Shown here: piece after piece, positions 9,170 through 18,630 of the stretch
Layout of the letters: each line of letters begins with the position of its first letter
Position numbering within the stretch: position 1 is the stretch's first letter
NCBI GenBank assembly: GCA_020441995.1
Contig: JAGRLC010000001.1
Span: 8,393 to 61,414, forward strand
Origin: Rhodobiaceae bacterium
Lineage (GTDB): Bacteria > Pseudomonadota > Alphaproteobacteria > Rhizobiales > Tepidamorphaceae
Length of the DNA: 53,022 nucleotides
Reading direction: 5' to 3'
Translations under genes and position numbers: made by a program
The notes under the pieces: model-generated
What the model was told of the DNA's origin: nothing
Databases searched by the model: none
Seen by the model: only the letters and a program-made list of their open reading frames with translations

Positions 9170-10333
9170 CTAACCCTTGAGGCGATGTTTGAGCGCGCGG
9201 GCGCGGCCCCGCAAACGCTCCAGCAGATTGGCCGTGCGGAACGCGGGACCCGCGCGCCCGCCTGCGGACACCACCACATCTCCCATCGCCATGCGCTCGC
9301 CCAGAATCATGTCGGCCAGAGGGTGATCCGGTGTCGCGCAGGAATCGATGAACAGGCCCGGCTGCGCATTCAAAAGCAGCCGGACCGCTTCCATAAGCAC
9401 ATGTTTGCCCGGCGAATGACGCGCGAAATCTTCGTCATAGGCAATCTTCCACAGCCATGCCGTGCCCGGTTCCACGAACACGATGAGCGAAGCAATCGGT
9501 TTGCCCGATGCGGTCATGGTCATGATCTGCGCCTTGCCCTGGACCGCAAGGGCCGTTACCGCATCGCGGGTAAACGCGGAGATCGCCTCGTCGCTTTGCA
9601 GCGCGCTGCCAGCCTTGCCCTTCCAGCCGGAGGCTTCAAGCGTCAGAAAGACATCCAGAGCCGCCGCGACGCCGGCTGAATCACCGGCAAGATCGAAGAC
9701 GACATCGCCTTCTTTCCTCAAGCCGGAAAGCTGCTGACGAAGGCGCTTGCGCCGCGATCCCTTGATGGTCTCCTGAAGGTAAGCATCGCCATCGAGGTCG
9801 CTGCGTGCAACGGCGCGCTGATGGCCGCCATGAACGTAAAGCGGCTTGCGCACCGACAGCAGCGCCGCGGCAAACGGTGTATCGAGCGAAAGGCTTGGCA
9901 TCATGACAATGCCGGGCAACTCCCTGTCCGCCGTGACCGCGTCGATCAGCGCGATCGTTACGGCTTCGGCGCAATCCTTCGCGATGAGGGGCAGGCAGGA
10001 TGGCGCATAGGCATGTGCCCAGACCTCGACGACCGGGAACGGTACGCCCCACCGGTTGACGCGCCGGAAGGGCATAAAGCCGACGAGTTCGTCTCCCGAC
10101 CAGGCAAGGATGGCGTGAAGCTGTTCGTCAGCACCCAGCGCTTGCGCGGCGGGGATGGCGAAAGCCGGATCATTGAAGACATTGGGGGTCGCGGCCTTGC
10201 CGGCCAGCGTTCCCCAGGCATCGCAATGCCGGGGCAACTCTTTCCATGTCACACGCTCGGTGCGGATTTGTTCCGCGCTCACGTTCACACCCGCACCATC
10301 CAGTCCAAAGCTCTTCATCAGGTTCTGACTCAT
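9170..10333 (-). CDS. GNAT/FemAB-like acyltransferase (BcsL/CelD-like)
   Basis: This 387-residue cytoplasmic protein is of the FemAB-like GNAT type, often annotated as cellulose biosynthesis protein CelD or GNAT family N-acetyltransferase. It shows the two-lobe pattern: an N-terminal lobe with the F-x-D-P-x-F signature (NVFNDPAFAIPAA), then KGSRRKRLRQQLSGLRKEGDV, LEASGWKGKAGSAL and a second lobe with KIAYDEDFARHSPGKHVLMEA. The last pattern is the acceptor/CoA-side motif of this family. The acyl donor and acceptor are not known. The gene converges on the acyl-CoA synthetase, with stop codons 8 bases apart. ATG 10333 is preferred over an in-frame upstream start because the extra residues are not family-like. 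Confidence 0.75.
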   Translation of the reverse strand: MSQNLMKSFGLDGAGVNVSAEQIRTERVTWKELPRHCDAWGTLAGKAATPNVFNDPAFAIPAAQALGADEQLHAILAWSGDELVGFMPFRRVNRWGVPFPVVEVWAHAYAPSCLPLIAKDCAEAVTIALIDAVTADRELPGIVMMPSLSLDTPFAAALLSVRKPLYVHGGHQRAVARSDLDGDAYLQETIKGSRRKRLRQQLSGLRKEGDVVFDLAGDSAGVAAALDVFLTLEASGWKGKAGSALQSDEAISAFTRDAVTALAVQGKAQIMTMTASGKPIASLIVFVEPGTAWLWKIAYDEDFARHSPGKHVLMEAVRLLLNAQPGLFIDSCATPDHPLADMILGERMAMGDVVVSAGGRAGPAFRTANLLERLRGRARALKHRLKG

Positions 10334-10601
10334 GAGAGATACCCGCGGCAACCTAACAGTGGTTTCCGGGACGGCAAAGCGCAGCGGCACAACGGACGTG
10401 ACAAGGCCCCGGCAAGGTGAATTTTCAGGGGGGTTCGGGATACGGCGCAAAGCCGGCAGCCAATCTTTGTATCAAGAACAGAAAGACAATTTGGAATTGA
10501 AGGGGAAATTTATATCGGGAAAATTATGTGAATTACTTCCTTAACCATATCCCTCCACAATCCCGGCAAATATTTTCTGGGCTGTCCTATCGGGGGATTA
10601 C

Positions 10602-12326
10602 ATGAAGAAGCTGTCCGGTTCCCTTTCCCGGCTTTCGCTGAGCTGGAAAGCATCCGCGCTTGTGGTGGCCATCACTGCCGTCACCATCATCGCGCTCGCC
10701 ATGGTCGTTCAGACCATGATGCAGAGGAGCATTGCGAACGAAGTCATCGAGCGTCAGGAGAAGAACCTGCGTATCGCTGCCTCCATCATGCATACCGCGA
10801 TCATCGGGCTGAAGGTGACCTGGAAGGACGACGGTAATGTCGATCGCCTGTCGGTCGATTCGATTCCCGGCTTTCTATCCCACAACATGATCGACAAGGT
10901 CGGACAGATCACCGGCGAAACCGCGACGGTCTTCGTCTGGGATGAGGAGAGCAAGGACTTCTGGCGCCGCACGACCAACATTGTGAAACCGGATGGTTCG
11001 CGCGCCGTGGGAACCCAACTTGGTCAGAACGGCGCTGTCTACCCCGTCGTCACCAAGGGGGAGACCTTCCTCGGCGAAGCCGTCATCCTCGGCCTGCCCT
11101 ACTACACGATCTACAAGCCGATCTTCAACGGCGACAACAAGGTCATCGGCATCCTCTATGCCGGCGTGCAGAAAGACAGGCTTGCCGGTCGCATCAACGA
11201 CGTACGCTTCAGCATCGCGACTGCGGCACTCGTGCTGATCATCATGGCGGCCCTGATCGGGCTGTTCGCCTTCCGCCGCATGCTGAGCCCGATCCGGACC
11301 TTGTCCGGCGTGATGTCCAAACTTGCGAACAATGAAACGGACATCGATGTTCCTTATGCCGAGCGCGGCGACGAAATAGGCCAGATCGCCCGCACCGTCA
11401 GTGTGTTCCGCGACAATGCCGTCGAACGCGAACGCCTCGAGGGCATGAGCGCGCAGGATCGCAAGTCACGCGAGGAGCGCCAGCGCAAAGTCGACGCCCT
11501 GATCGCGAACTTCCGTTCAGAAGTCGCTTCCGCCCTGGACCAGGTTGCAGCGGCAACCACCGAGATGGAGTCGACAGCGGGTTCGCTGTCATCCATCGCC
11601 GAGGCGACCAACCGCCAGGCGTCCTCCGCCGCGGCCGCCTCCGAGGAAGCCTCCACCAATGTCCAAACCGTTGCGTCGGCAGCCGAGGAACTGACTTCAT
11701 CCATCAACGAAATCGACCGGCAGGTCGGCCAAACCAGCGAAACGGTCAAACGCGCGGCCAACCGGGCGACCTCCACCAACGAACAGGTTGGCGCACTTGC
11801 CGATGCGGCGCAGAAGATCGGCGATGTCGTCGGCCTCATCTCGGACATTGCCGAGCAGACCAACCTGCTGGCGCTGAACGCGACCATTGAGGCCGCCCGC
11901 GCCGGCGAGCAGGGCAAGGGTTTCGCGGTTGTCGCTGCGGAAGTGAAGTCCCTCGCCAACCAGACCGCCAAGGCAACCGAGGAAATCGCCCAGCAGATCG
12001 CGGGTATTCAGGGATCGACCACCGATGCCGTGTCATCTATCGCCGAGATCGCGCAGATCATGGCCGAAGTGGAAGAGTTCACCACCTCCATCGCCGCTGC
12101 CGTGCGTGAGCAGGGCTCCGCAACCGTCGAGATCAGCCGCAACGTTCAGGAAGCCTCCAACGGCACACAGGTCGTCGCTGAAAACGTCGCCGGCGTGACC
12201 GGTGGCTCCAGCGAAACCAGCCAGTCGGCAAGTCAGGTTGCCGCCGCAACTCAGGAAGTCGCCGAACTGACGGTCCGGCTGAAGGGATCAGTCGACAACT
12301 TCCTCCAGGAGGTTGCCGCAGCCTGA
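10602..12326 (+). CDS. Methyl-accepting chemotaxis protein with Cache sensor
   Basis: This 574-residue membrane chemoreceptor signals through CheA/CheW. TM1 lies at about residues 15-37. A periplasmic single-Cache-like domain follows (about 45-200; TATVFVWD, then [15 protein letters not shown] and VIGILYAGV), then TM2 (about 205-225) and HAMP ([20 protein letters not shown] to SVFRDNA). The long signalling coiled coil has the family hairpin tip ([19 protein letters not shown], about residues 423-441, then [11 protein letters not shown]). No C-terminal NWETF-type CheR/CheB tether is present. Only this receptor is here, without che genes, so it is an orphan locus. A GGGGGA site precedes the ATG and a strong terminator follows. 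Confidence 0.95.
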   Translation: MKKLSGSLSRLSLSWKASALVVAITAVTIIALAMVVQTMMQRSIANEVIERQEKNLRIAASIMHTAIIGLKVTWKDDGNVDRLSVDSIPGFLSHNMIDKVGQITGETATVFVWDEESKDFWRRTTNIVKPDGSRAVGTQLGQNGAVYPVVTKGETFLGEAVILGLPYYTIYKPIFNGDNKVIGILYAGVQKDRLAGRINDVRFSIATAALVLIIMAALIGLFAFRRMLSPIRTLSGVMSKLANNETDIDVPYAERGDEIGQIARTVSVFRDNAVERERLEGMSAQDRKSREERQRKVDALIANFRSEVASALDQVAAATTEMESTAGSLSSIAEATNRQASSAAAASEEASTNVQTVASAAEELTSSINEIDRQVGQTSETVKRAANRATSTNEQVGALADAAQKIGDVVGLISDIAEQTNLLALNATIEAARAGEQGKGFAVVAAEVKSLANQTAKATEEIAQQIAGIQGSTTDAVSSIAEIAQIMAEVEEFTTSIAAAVREQGSATVEISRNVQEASNGTQVVAENVAGVTGGSSETSQSASQVAAATQEVAELTVRLKGSVDNFLQEVAAA

Positions 12327-12354
12327 TCCCCGCGCAATTCTTCAAGGATGACAG

Positions 12355-12386
12355 CGCCCGGCTGAAAGGCCGGGCGTTTTCGTTTT
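12355..12386 (+). terminator. Intrinsic terminator of the chemoreceptor gene
   Basis: CGCCCGGC and GCCGGGCG pair as a perfect 8-bp stem around 6 bases, directly followed by TTTTCGTTTTT. Confidence 0.85.
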
Positions 12387-12399
12387 TCCCACCCGCCTT

Positions 12400-12939
12400 C
12401 TATCCGCCAAATCCGCCGGAGTTCAGATAGGCCTCTTCCTGCGGACTCGATGCCCGGCCAAGGATCGCATTGCGGTGCGGGAAGCGTCCGAAACGGCGGA
12501 TCGGGTCCATATGCACAAGCGCATAGTGGTACCCGTCACTGTCGCCATCGGCCCGGCACAGATCGATACAGCGGGTTTGCGCGGCCAGATTCTCGGCATG
12601 CATGAACGGCATGTAGAAGAACCGCCGCGCCGGATGCGGGTAGGCGAGATGATATTCCCGCGCCAGCGATTCCTCCGCCAGCAGCAATGCCTGGCTGTCG
12701 GTCTCGAACATGCGCGGCGTATCGCGGAACATGTTGCGCGGCATCTGGTCCAGCAGGAGTATCAGCGCCAGCATCGCATGCGGCGCATCGCGCCAGCTTT
12801 CCAGCCCGCCCGCGCGCGCGGCCTCAAAAGCATCGCCGCAGTGTTCGCGGCATGCCTCGTCGAAGGACGCATCGCCGCTGAACCATGCCTGCGGCCCGGC
12901 TTTCCACCAGAAGGACAGAACGTGATTGGGATCAGCCAA
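12400..12939 (-). CDS. DUF924 family protein
   Basis: This 179-residue protein matches the DUF924 family by its start (VLSFWW), the core LILLLDQMPRNMFRDTP, the PHPARRFFYMPFMHAE stretch and the end FGRFPHRNAILGR. Family members are helical, TPR-like in structure and of unknown function. The start is TTG 12939, well supported by a GAGAGGAGA site a few bases upstream; no ATG is available near this point. It follows the FATP-type acyl-CoA synthetase on the same strand by 11 bases, so the two form an operon. Confidence 0.9.
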   Translation of the reverse strand: MADPNHVLSFWWKAGPQAWFSGDASFDEACREHCGDAFEAARAGGLESWRDAPHAMLALILLLDQMPRNMFRDTPRMFETDSQALLLAEESLAREYHLAYPHPARRFFYMPFMHAENLAAQTRCIDLCRADGDSDGYHYALVHMDPIRRFGRFPHRNAILGRASSPQEEAYLNSGGFGG

Positions 12940-12950
12940 TGCGTCTCCTC

Positions 12951-14750
12951 TCAGAGTCTGAAATCGCCGACTTCGATCTTCTTGAACAGGTTGAGATCAA
13001 GCGGCTCGAAGGCAATCGATTCGGGATTGTTGAAATAAACCGGGTCGCCGCACCGCCGCGGATCGAACCCCTGGTTGCGCAAATCGACTTTCTTGACCTT
13101 GAAGGTGCTGGTGATGTCGAGTGCGCGCTGGATGCGCAGGAAAACCGGGCGCGCATAGGACGGCAGTTGCTGTTGAAGGTGCGTGTGCAGCGCCGCCAGG
13201 TCGAGCCCCTCATCGCTGACGATGGCGGCCATGCCCGCACGCCCGTTGTGAAGCGGAATCTCGACACCGTAGACATTCACTTCACGCACGCCCGGAAAAA
13301 CCGATATCACCTCCTCCACCTCGGAGGTCGATACATTCTCTTCCTTCCAGCGGAACGTGTCGCCGATACGGTCGACAAAATAGAAGTAACCGAGCGAATC
13401 CTTGCGCATGAGATCGCCGGTCCGGAACCAGGCATCGCCTTCCTGGAAGACGTTGTGCAGGATTTTCTTCTCCGTTGCCTGCTTGTCCGAATATCCGTCG
13501 AACCGCTGGGCCGGCTTGTCGGGATCAATCACGATCTTGCCGATCGCCTCGCCCACCTCGTCGTATTCGCACTCGATGCACCGCCCGTCAGCGCCGCGCA
13601 TCGGCTGCTCCGTCGCCACATCGAACCGGACAATCTTGGTGACGAACCTGTGTTCGAGCCATTTCGGAATCCGCCCGACCGAACCCGGCTTTCCGTCGAG
13701 GTTGAACATCGTCACGTTGCCTTCGGTCGCGGCATACCACTCGATGATTTTCGGAATCCGGAACCGGGTCTTGAAGTTCATCCATATGTCGGGCCGCAAT
13801 CCGTTTCCGTTGCAGAAACGCAGATTGTGCCGCGTCTCGTTTTCGCTGGTCGGCGCATTGAGCAGGTAACGGCACAATTCGCCAATATACTGGAACGCGG
13901 TGCATTCGTGCTCGACGATATCGTCCCAGAAATGGCGGGCGGAAAACTTGTCGCGAATCACGACCGATCCACCGGCCGTCAGCGTGATACCGACAGCCAG
14001 CACGCCCCCCGCCGTGTGGTAGAGCGGCTGCGCCACATAAATCCGGTCGTCGGCTTGCGCATCGCAGATGGCGGAAAAGCCGTTCATGATTGCCTGAACG
14101 CGATAGTGATTGATGATCGCGGCCTTCGGCAAACCCGTCGTGCCGCTGGTGTAGATGTACAGGGCCGGGTCTTCGATCGTCAGCTTCGGTTTGCGCTTCG
14201 GCGGCAAAGGCACCGGCGGCATCTGCGAAACCGCATCGTAGAGCGAATGGCCCTGCCCACCGCTGTGCCCGGCGACCCACAATTGCGGTTGCGCGGCAAG
14301 ATGCGGCTTGAGCGCGTTGAAGACATCCAGGAACTCGGCCGCGAAAATGGTGTTCTTGCAAGGCACGATATTCATGCAGTGGGCGAGAGAATGGCCTGTC
14401 AGGTTTGTGTTCAGCAGCGCAACCCGCGCACCGGCCCGCACCAGTCCGAACCAGATCGCCAGGTACTCCGGACAGTTACCCATCATCAGGGATATGCTGT
14501 CGCCGCGCTGTATGCCGATACTCTGGGCCCAGTGCGCATATTGATTGGCCCGCGCATTCAGCATTCCGTAGGTGTAGCTGTACCCCCCGCCGATCAATGC
14601 CGTGCGGTTACCGTATTTCTGCGCCAGCTCATCGAGCATGTCGGAAATACTGTGGGTTGGATTGCGCGCAATGTTCGACACCCGCTTGAGCGTTCGCATC
14701 GCACAGCGGAAATAGGTGATCTCGCTCCCCAGGCGCTCGATCAGACCCAT
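12951..14750 (-). CDS. Long-chain acyl-CoA synthetase, FATP/VLACS type
   Basis: This 599-residue AMP-forming ligase is of the fatty-acid-transport-protein type, converting long or very long-chain fatty acids to CoA esters at the membrane. Visible motifs are YTSGTTGLPKAAI (about residue 194), YAATEGNV, the FATP hinge signature TGDLMRKDSLGYFYFVDR ending in GDTFRWKEENV, and the C-terminal STFKVKK lysine. It differs from the two other acyl-CoA ligases in this window, which lack the GDTFRWKGEN-type signature. A very good site (GGGAGGGAAA) precedes the ATG. Substrate chain length is inferred from the subfamily only. Confidence 0.9.
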   Translation of the reverse strand: MGLIERLGSEITYFRCAMRTLKRVSNIARNPTHSISDMLDELAQKYGNRTALIGGGYSYTYGMLNARANQYAHWAQSIGIQRGDSISLMMGNCPEYLAIWFGLVRAGARVALLNTNLTGHSLAHCMNIVPCKNTIFAAEFLDVFNALKPHLAAQPQLWVAGHSGGQGHSLYDAVSQMPPVPLPPKRKPKLTIEDPALYIYTSGTTGLPKAAIINHYRVQAIMNGFSAICDAQADDRIYVAQPLYHTAGGVLAVGITLTAGGSVVIRDKFSARHFWDDIVEHECTAFQYIGELCRYLLNAPTSENETRHNLRFCNGNGLRPDIWMNFKTRFRIPKIIEWYAATEGNVTMFNLDGKPGSVGRIPKWLEHRFVTKIVRFDVATEQPMRGADGRCIECEYDEVGEAIGKIVIDPDKPAQRFDGYSDKQATEKKILHNVFQEGDAWFRTGDLMRKDSLGYFYFVDRIGDTFRWKEENVSTSEVEEVISVFPGVREVNVYGVEIPLHNGRAGMAAIVSDEGLDLAALHTHLQQQLPSYARPVFLRIQRALDITSTFKVKKVDLRNQGFDPRRCGDPVYFNNPESIAFEPLDLNLFKKIEVGDFRL

Positions 14751-14931
14751 GCTTTCCCTCCCGGCTGCCCAGCCAACTTGCCGCAGCCCCGATCACCGGA
14801 GACATCTCTCCGCTGATGGCATTTCCTGTTGCTTGTATGATGTGAAATGCCGCAGGCACCAGAAAAGCGCGCCTTGCGCGACAAGGCAAGATGCCGTATC
14901 CGCACCAGCGCAATTCGTAACGGAGCACGCC

Positions 14932-15174
14932 ATGACGACGACGCGGGAACTGGATGTGACGGGGCTGTTGTGTCCCTTGCCCGTTCTCAAGGCGCGCAAG
15001 GCGCTTCAGTCGGTGCCCGCGGGGGAATTGCTCGTGGTCATCGCGACCGACCCTGCCGCCGCCATCGACATCCCGCATTTCTGTTCGGAATCAGGTCACG
15101 AACTTGTATCCAGCGGCCGCGACGGCGAGCGCCTCGTCTTCACGATACGCAGCCAGGACCGCAATCCGGCTTGA
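14932..15174 (+). CDS. TusA-family sulfurtransferase-like protein
   Basis: This 80-residue protein of the TusA/SirA fold has the conserved CPLPVLKARKAL motif with the persulfide-carrying cysteine at residue 14 (LLCPLPVLK). TusA relays sulfur to tRNA thiolation and other pathways in E. coli. Stand-alone TusA-like proteins in alphaproteobacteria can serve other sulfur transfers, and no tus partner genes are nearby. CGGAGC precedes the ATG. The gene is divergent from the acyl-CoA synthetase and convergent with the carboxypeptidase. Confidence 0.9.
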   Translation: MTTTRELDVTGLLCPLPVLKARKALQSVPAGELLVVIATDPAAAIDIPHFCSESGHELVSSGRDGERLVFTIRSQDRNPA

Positions 15175-15196
15175 GGTTTAAAGCCCCAAACGGGGA

Positions 15197-16534
15197 CTAC
15201 CGGCCAGGATTGCGGCGCGGCATAGGCACGGTCATCCCGGCCACGGTCGGATCGGTAACCCTGAGCTCAACCCCGCTCTGAACCACGGGCGCCGGCTGCG
15301 GGGCCTGCGCAGGCGCAACGCTTGCGTAAGCGGGACGCCTTGGCGGAGCAGGGATCGTGCGCGGCATCGACATTGTCGCCAGCTCGTCCTTGGGCAAAAG
15401 ACCATTGGCGCTGACCGGGCTGCCCTTGCGCGGCCCCGACAGATAGGCGGCGATGCGCTCCGCCCGGCTGTTGCGCCCGCCGGCGCTCACCTGGATCGCC
15501 GAAGCGCCCCGGCGCGAGACCGGATCGAACGCCGGGTTTCCATCTTCATCATCGGGATCATCGCCGATATCGACGATCGGAACATTGAACCCGTATGAAG
15601 CGATCTCCTGCGGTATCGGCTGCCGCTTCGACCTAGCGCCGCACACATAGGGGCGCATGTCGACCGGAGCCCTGCCGGAGCCCCGGAAGGATTCGATCAT
15701 TGTCGGTCTGCCGCTGAAAAAGCCGCGCGACCTGTCGAAACCGTTTTCAAGAATGTGCGCAGCGACCAGGGCCCGGTATGACCCGTTCGGCGCGCCGAGC
15801 ACCACCGCGATCAGATGCTTGTTGCCGCGCTTGGCCGAGGCCACGAGGTTGTATCCGCCGGCGCAGATATAGCCGGTCTTCATGCCCGTCGCACCGGGAT
15901 AACGGCCAATCAGCCGGTTATGGGTGCGCAGAACCCTCTTGCCGACCTTGATGCCCGCTATCGAGAACAACCACTGATATTCCGGGAACTCCCGCAGGAT
16001 GGCGCGCGCCAGAACCGCCATGTCGCGCGCCGTCGTATATTGCCCCCGGTCATGAAGCCCGTGCGGATTGACGAAACGCGACGATGTCATGCCCAGCCGC
16101 TGCGCCGTGGAATTCATCAGTGACACGAATTCCGGCTCGCTGCCGGCAACCGTCTCGCCGATAGCGACCGCGATGTCGTTGGCCGACTTGACGATCAGCA
16201 TCTTCAGGGCGCTGGACAGCGTGATTCGCGTCCCCACCGGGAAACCCATCTTGCTCGGCGGGTTCGACAAGGCGTTCTGCGAAATCTGCACCGGCGAGTC
16301 GGGCTGCAACTGACCCGACCTAATCGCCGAAAAGGCGACATAGGCGGTGAGCAGCTTGGTGATCGAAGCCGGATGCCAGCGGTCGAATGCCCTGTTCGCA
16401 AAGAGCACCTCGCCACTGTCCGCATCAACCAGAATGGCCGGCCCGGCGTGCGATGGCGTGCTCGCCGTGGTGAATGCCGCGAACACGAACATGGCCATGA
16501 TCGCCGTAAACGCACAGCGGATTGTCTTCGACAT
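15197..16534 (-). CDS. D-alanyl-D-alanine carboxypeptidase (PBP5/6-like, class C low-mass PBP)
   Basis: This 445-residue periplasmic serine peptidase trims the terminal D-Ala of peptidoglycan pentapeptides. All three active-site motifs are visible: S-x-x-K as SITK (Ser 57, Lys 60), SAN (117-119) and KTG (219-221, in GMKTGYI). A signal peptide ends near SHA-GPA. The catalytic domain ends at about residue 260. The remaining 180 residues are proline- and arginine-rich (APPRRPAYASVAPAQAPQPAP) and do not resemble the usual PBP5 C-terminal beta domain with amphipathic anchor. ATG 16534 gives a standard signal peptide; ATG 16579 in frame is an alternative, and neither has a strong ribosome binding site. 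Confidence 0.9.
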   Translation of the reverse strand: MSKTIRCAFTAIMAMFVFAAFTTASTPSHAGPAILVDADSGEVLFANRAFDRWHPASITKLLTAYVAFSAIRSGQLQPDSPVQISQNALSNPPSKMGFPVGTRITLSSALKMLIVKSANDIAVAIGETVAGSEPEFVSLMNSTAQRLGMTSSRFVNPHGLHDRGQYTTARDMAVLARAILREFPEYQWLFSIAGIKVGKRVLRTHNRLIGRYPGATGMKTGYICAGGYNLVASAKRGNKHLIAVVLGAPNGSYRALVAAHILENGFDRSRGFFSGRPTMIESFRGSGRAPVDMRPYVCGARSKRQPIPQEIASYGFNVPIVDIGDDPDDEDGNPAFDPVSRRGASAIQVSAGGRNSRAERIAAYLSGPRKGSPVSANGLLPKDELATMSMPRTIPAPPRRPAYASVAPAQAPQPAPVVQSGVELRVTDPTVAGMTVPMPRRNPGR

Positions 16535-16740
16535 GAACGACGGCACGGACGGACAGCCTCTCCTGGTTCGACCGGCCATGTAATGACAACCGGCATGAAC
16601 GACACGTCGGGCAAAGGAAACCTTATGATGAGCGGATAGAAACCCGCATCACGGCGGCAGTATGTGTTCCCAGCCTTTGAAGCAGCCGAGTCATAACGCG
16701 TTCGCGCAAAGAGCGCAAAGGGAGGATGTTCAAAACCGGC

Positions 16741-18450
16741 TCAGGCCGCTTCGCTGCTCGCTTGTTCGGGCTTCTTGTTCGAAACGATTGTGTCGGGATC
16801 GAGCGGCAGCTTGATGACCAGTTCGTTGAGATCGGAGTCGGGCCCGCCGGCGGCGCGCACGAAAGTGCCGCGGGACTTGGAGATGACCCTGCTCAATGCT
16901 GCGATCAGCACAGGAGCTTCGGCGCTGTCACCGGCATGAAGCGGTTTGCTCTCGTCGGTTTCCTTGATCTCGCGGAAAACGAACTGGGCGTATTTCTGTT
17001 CAACGATCGTGCCCTGGATGTAGATGATCGGGAGTTCCTGCAGAGACCTTGACCATAGGGCCGACAAGGCAAAACGGAACACCTTGCGCAGCGACGACGC
17101 GCAACCATGAAGCGGCGGCAGTGAATTGTGCCGCACGTTGTTCTGGGTGATCCCTTCGCGCCCGACCATTTCGCTCAGCCATGAAGTGATCAGCATTTCC
17201 GACATGATGCTGACAGGTTCGCTCTCGGGTTCGGAAGCCGAACTGTCGAGCAGGATCATACAGGCGTCGAACAGCTGCTTGTAATCGGAGATCCGGTGCT
17301 TCGCTTCGTTCAGTTTGCTGGTGATCTCGGCGCTGCGTTCGGTTTCCGCCCGCATTTCGGAAACCATTTCCGAGACATCCGTAATCAGAACCGTAAAGCC
17401 GCGGCTGGATCCGTCAGGGCGCTTAAGCTCGGCTGCGGAGAAAAGGCAGGGAATACGCTTCTTGCCGACGACGACCTCGCAGGTCGTATCGATGTCCCCC
17501 TGCGCCGCAAGCTGCTTTCCTGAACAGGCCTGCCCTTCGATCTTCAAAGCGCCCTTGTCGATCGCGGCGGAAAGCTCGACATCGCTGTCGACACCGAACA
17601 GGGCCAGGATATGAGGATTTGCCGCCGTCACATAGCCGTGCTCCGACAGCATGACGGCAGGCATCGGCAGTTCCTCGATGCTCGAATCGCCACCGCCGAA
17701 ACCATCCTCTGCCGTGGCCGAGGCGATGAACATCAGATCGTTCACGGCATCGCAAAGCCGGATCATCTCGGCGCCGGTTACGCCCTCGACCACGATCTTG
17801 CCTTCGCCGGGACCGGAATCGTTGAAGGATTCCTCGATCGCCATCGTGATCGAACGAAGCGGCAGAACAACAAGCCTGCCAAGCAGCAACATGGTGACAA
17901 GCGCCACCCCGCCCGCGATGAGAAGTCCGAACGCCGCCTCGGTGTAAAGATCCTCGAGAATGGCATTGTGACTGGCAGTCGCGTCGTAGCGCAGGATGAG
18001 CCCGTGATCGAGACGCATGGCGTCCGCGCTCAGGTAAATTTCGAAGCTCTTGTCGTCCATCGAAAACTTGACAGGCCGGACCATCTTGCGGGCTTTTTCC
18101 CAGGTCATGACGGGCGCGTTGCCGAAAACGTCAAGCTCCTGGCCTATGGCATCCACGATCCGGCCACCCTTCACCGGTGTCGCGCGGACCAGGTTCTCAC
18201 CCATTCCCTTCATGTCGAAGAGATCGTGATCGGCGCGGCTGTCGAGCGCGCCGGCAACAAGATCTCTCACGCGCGTTTCCAGCGAAGAGAGCATTTCCTG
18301 TTTATGATAGCCGTAGTTGGGAAAAACGAACGCCACGTCCATGGCAACCAGAGCCAGGAAGACGCAAACACCGACAAGACGGCACATCCGGCTGCCAAAG
18401 GCAGCCGAAACAAATGATCCCGTCTTCTTGTCGCTTTTCTCGCGAGGCAT
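16741..18450 (-). CDS. Membrane PAS-domain sensor protein lacking a recognisable histidine-kinase core
   Basis: This 569-residue inner-membrane protein has TM1 (about 24-44), a periplasmic region of about 125 residues, TM2 (about 171-195), a HAMP-like linker, a PAS domain (about 263-380; LPMPAVMLSEHGYVTAANPH), a coiled coil and a 150-residue C-terminal domain. The layout is that of a sensor histidine kinase. However, I find no H-box histidine with its E/D-R context, no N-box and no glycine-rich G1/G2 ATP-lid motifs, although the tail may be a decayed ATPase fold. It could be a pseudokinase, a scaffold or a fast-evolving kinase. ATG 18450 is chosen over TTG 18456. No response regulator gene is adjacent. 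Confidence 0.65.
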   Translation of the reverse strand: MPREKSDKKTGSFVSAAFGSRMCRLVGVCVFLALVAMDVAFVFPNYGYHKQEMLSSLETRVRDLVAGALDSRADHDLFDMKGMGENLVRATPVKGGRIVDAIGQELDVFGNAPVMTWEKARKMVRPVKFSMDDKSFEIYLSADAMRLDHGLILRYDATASHNAILEDLYTEAAFGLLIAGGVALVTMLLLGRLVVLPLRSITMAIEESFNDSGPGEGKIVVEGVTGAEMIRLCDAVNDLMFIASATAEDGFGGGDSSIEELPMPAVMLSEHGYVTAANPHILALFGVDSDVELSAAIDKGALKIEGQACSGKQLAAQGDIDTTCEVVVGKKRIPCLFSAAELKRPDGSSRGFTVLITDVSEMVSEMRAETERSAEITSKLNEAKHRISDYKQLFDACMILLDSSASEPESEPVSIMSEMLITSWLSEMVGREGITQNNVRHNSLPPLHGCASSLRKVFRFALSALWSRSLQELPIIYIQGTIVEQKYAQFVFREIKETDESKPLHAGDSAEAPVLIAALSRVISKSRGTFVRAAGGPDSDLNELVIKLPLDPDTIVSNKKPEQASSEAA

Positions 18451-18630
18451 CCACAAGACTCAATCGGACGACGGTCGCAACCGCCCATCGCCGGAGTTTT
18501 GCGTATAGCGATTAGGACATGGTTAAAATTGCAAATGAAAGACCTCATCCTTGAACAAATTCCTTGTTAATATCCGATGGTTAGGCGAAACAAGGTCACT
18601 TGCCGTTGAGTAAATTCGGAGGATGCGCGC
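18451..18630. promoter_or_regulatory. Divergent promoter region, with an inverted repeat upstream of the WG-repeat gene
   Basis: This 180-base AT-richer divergent spacer drives the sensor gene leftwards and the WG/TIR/MORN operon rightwards. An imperfect dyad, AACAA-attcc-TTGTT, sits at 18554-18568, and a strong GGAGG ribosome binding site at 18618-18622 is 8 bases before ATG 18631. The dyad is only a candidate operator. Confidence 0.3.

Noticed and set aside
12885..14816. 643-codon open frame antisense to the FATP-type ligase
   Set aside because: The opposite strand carries a complete enzyme with all motifs. This frame is a high-GC shadow with Arg/His-rich low-information composition.
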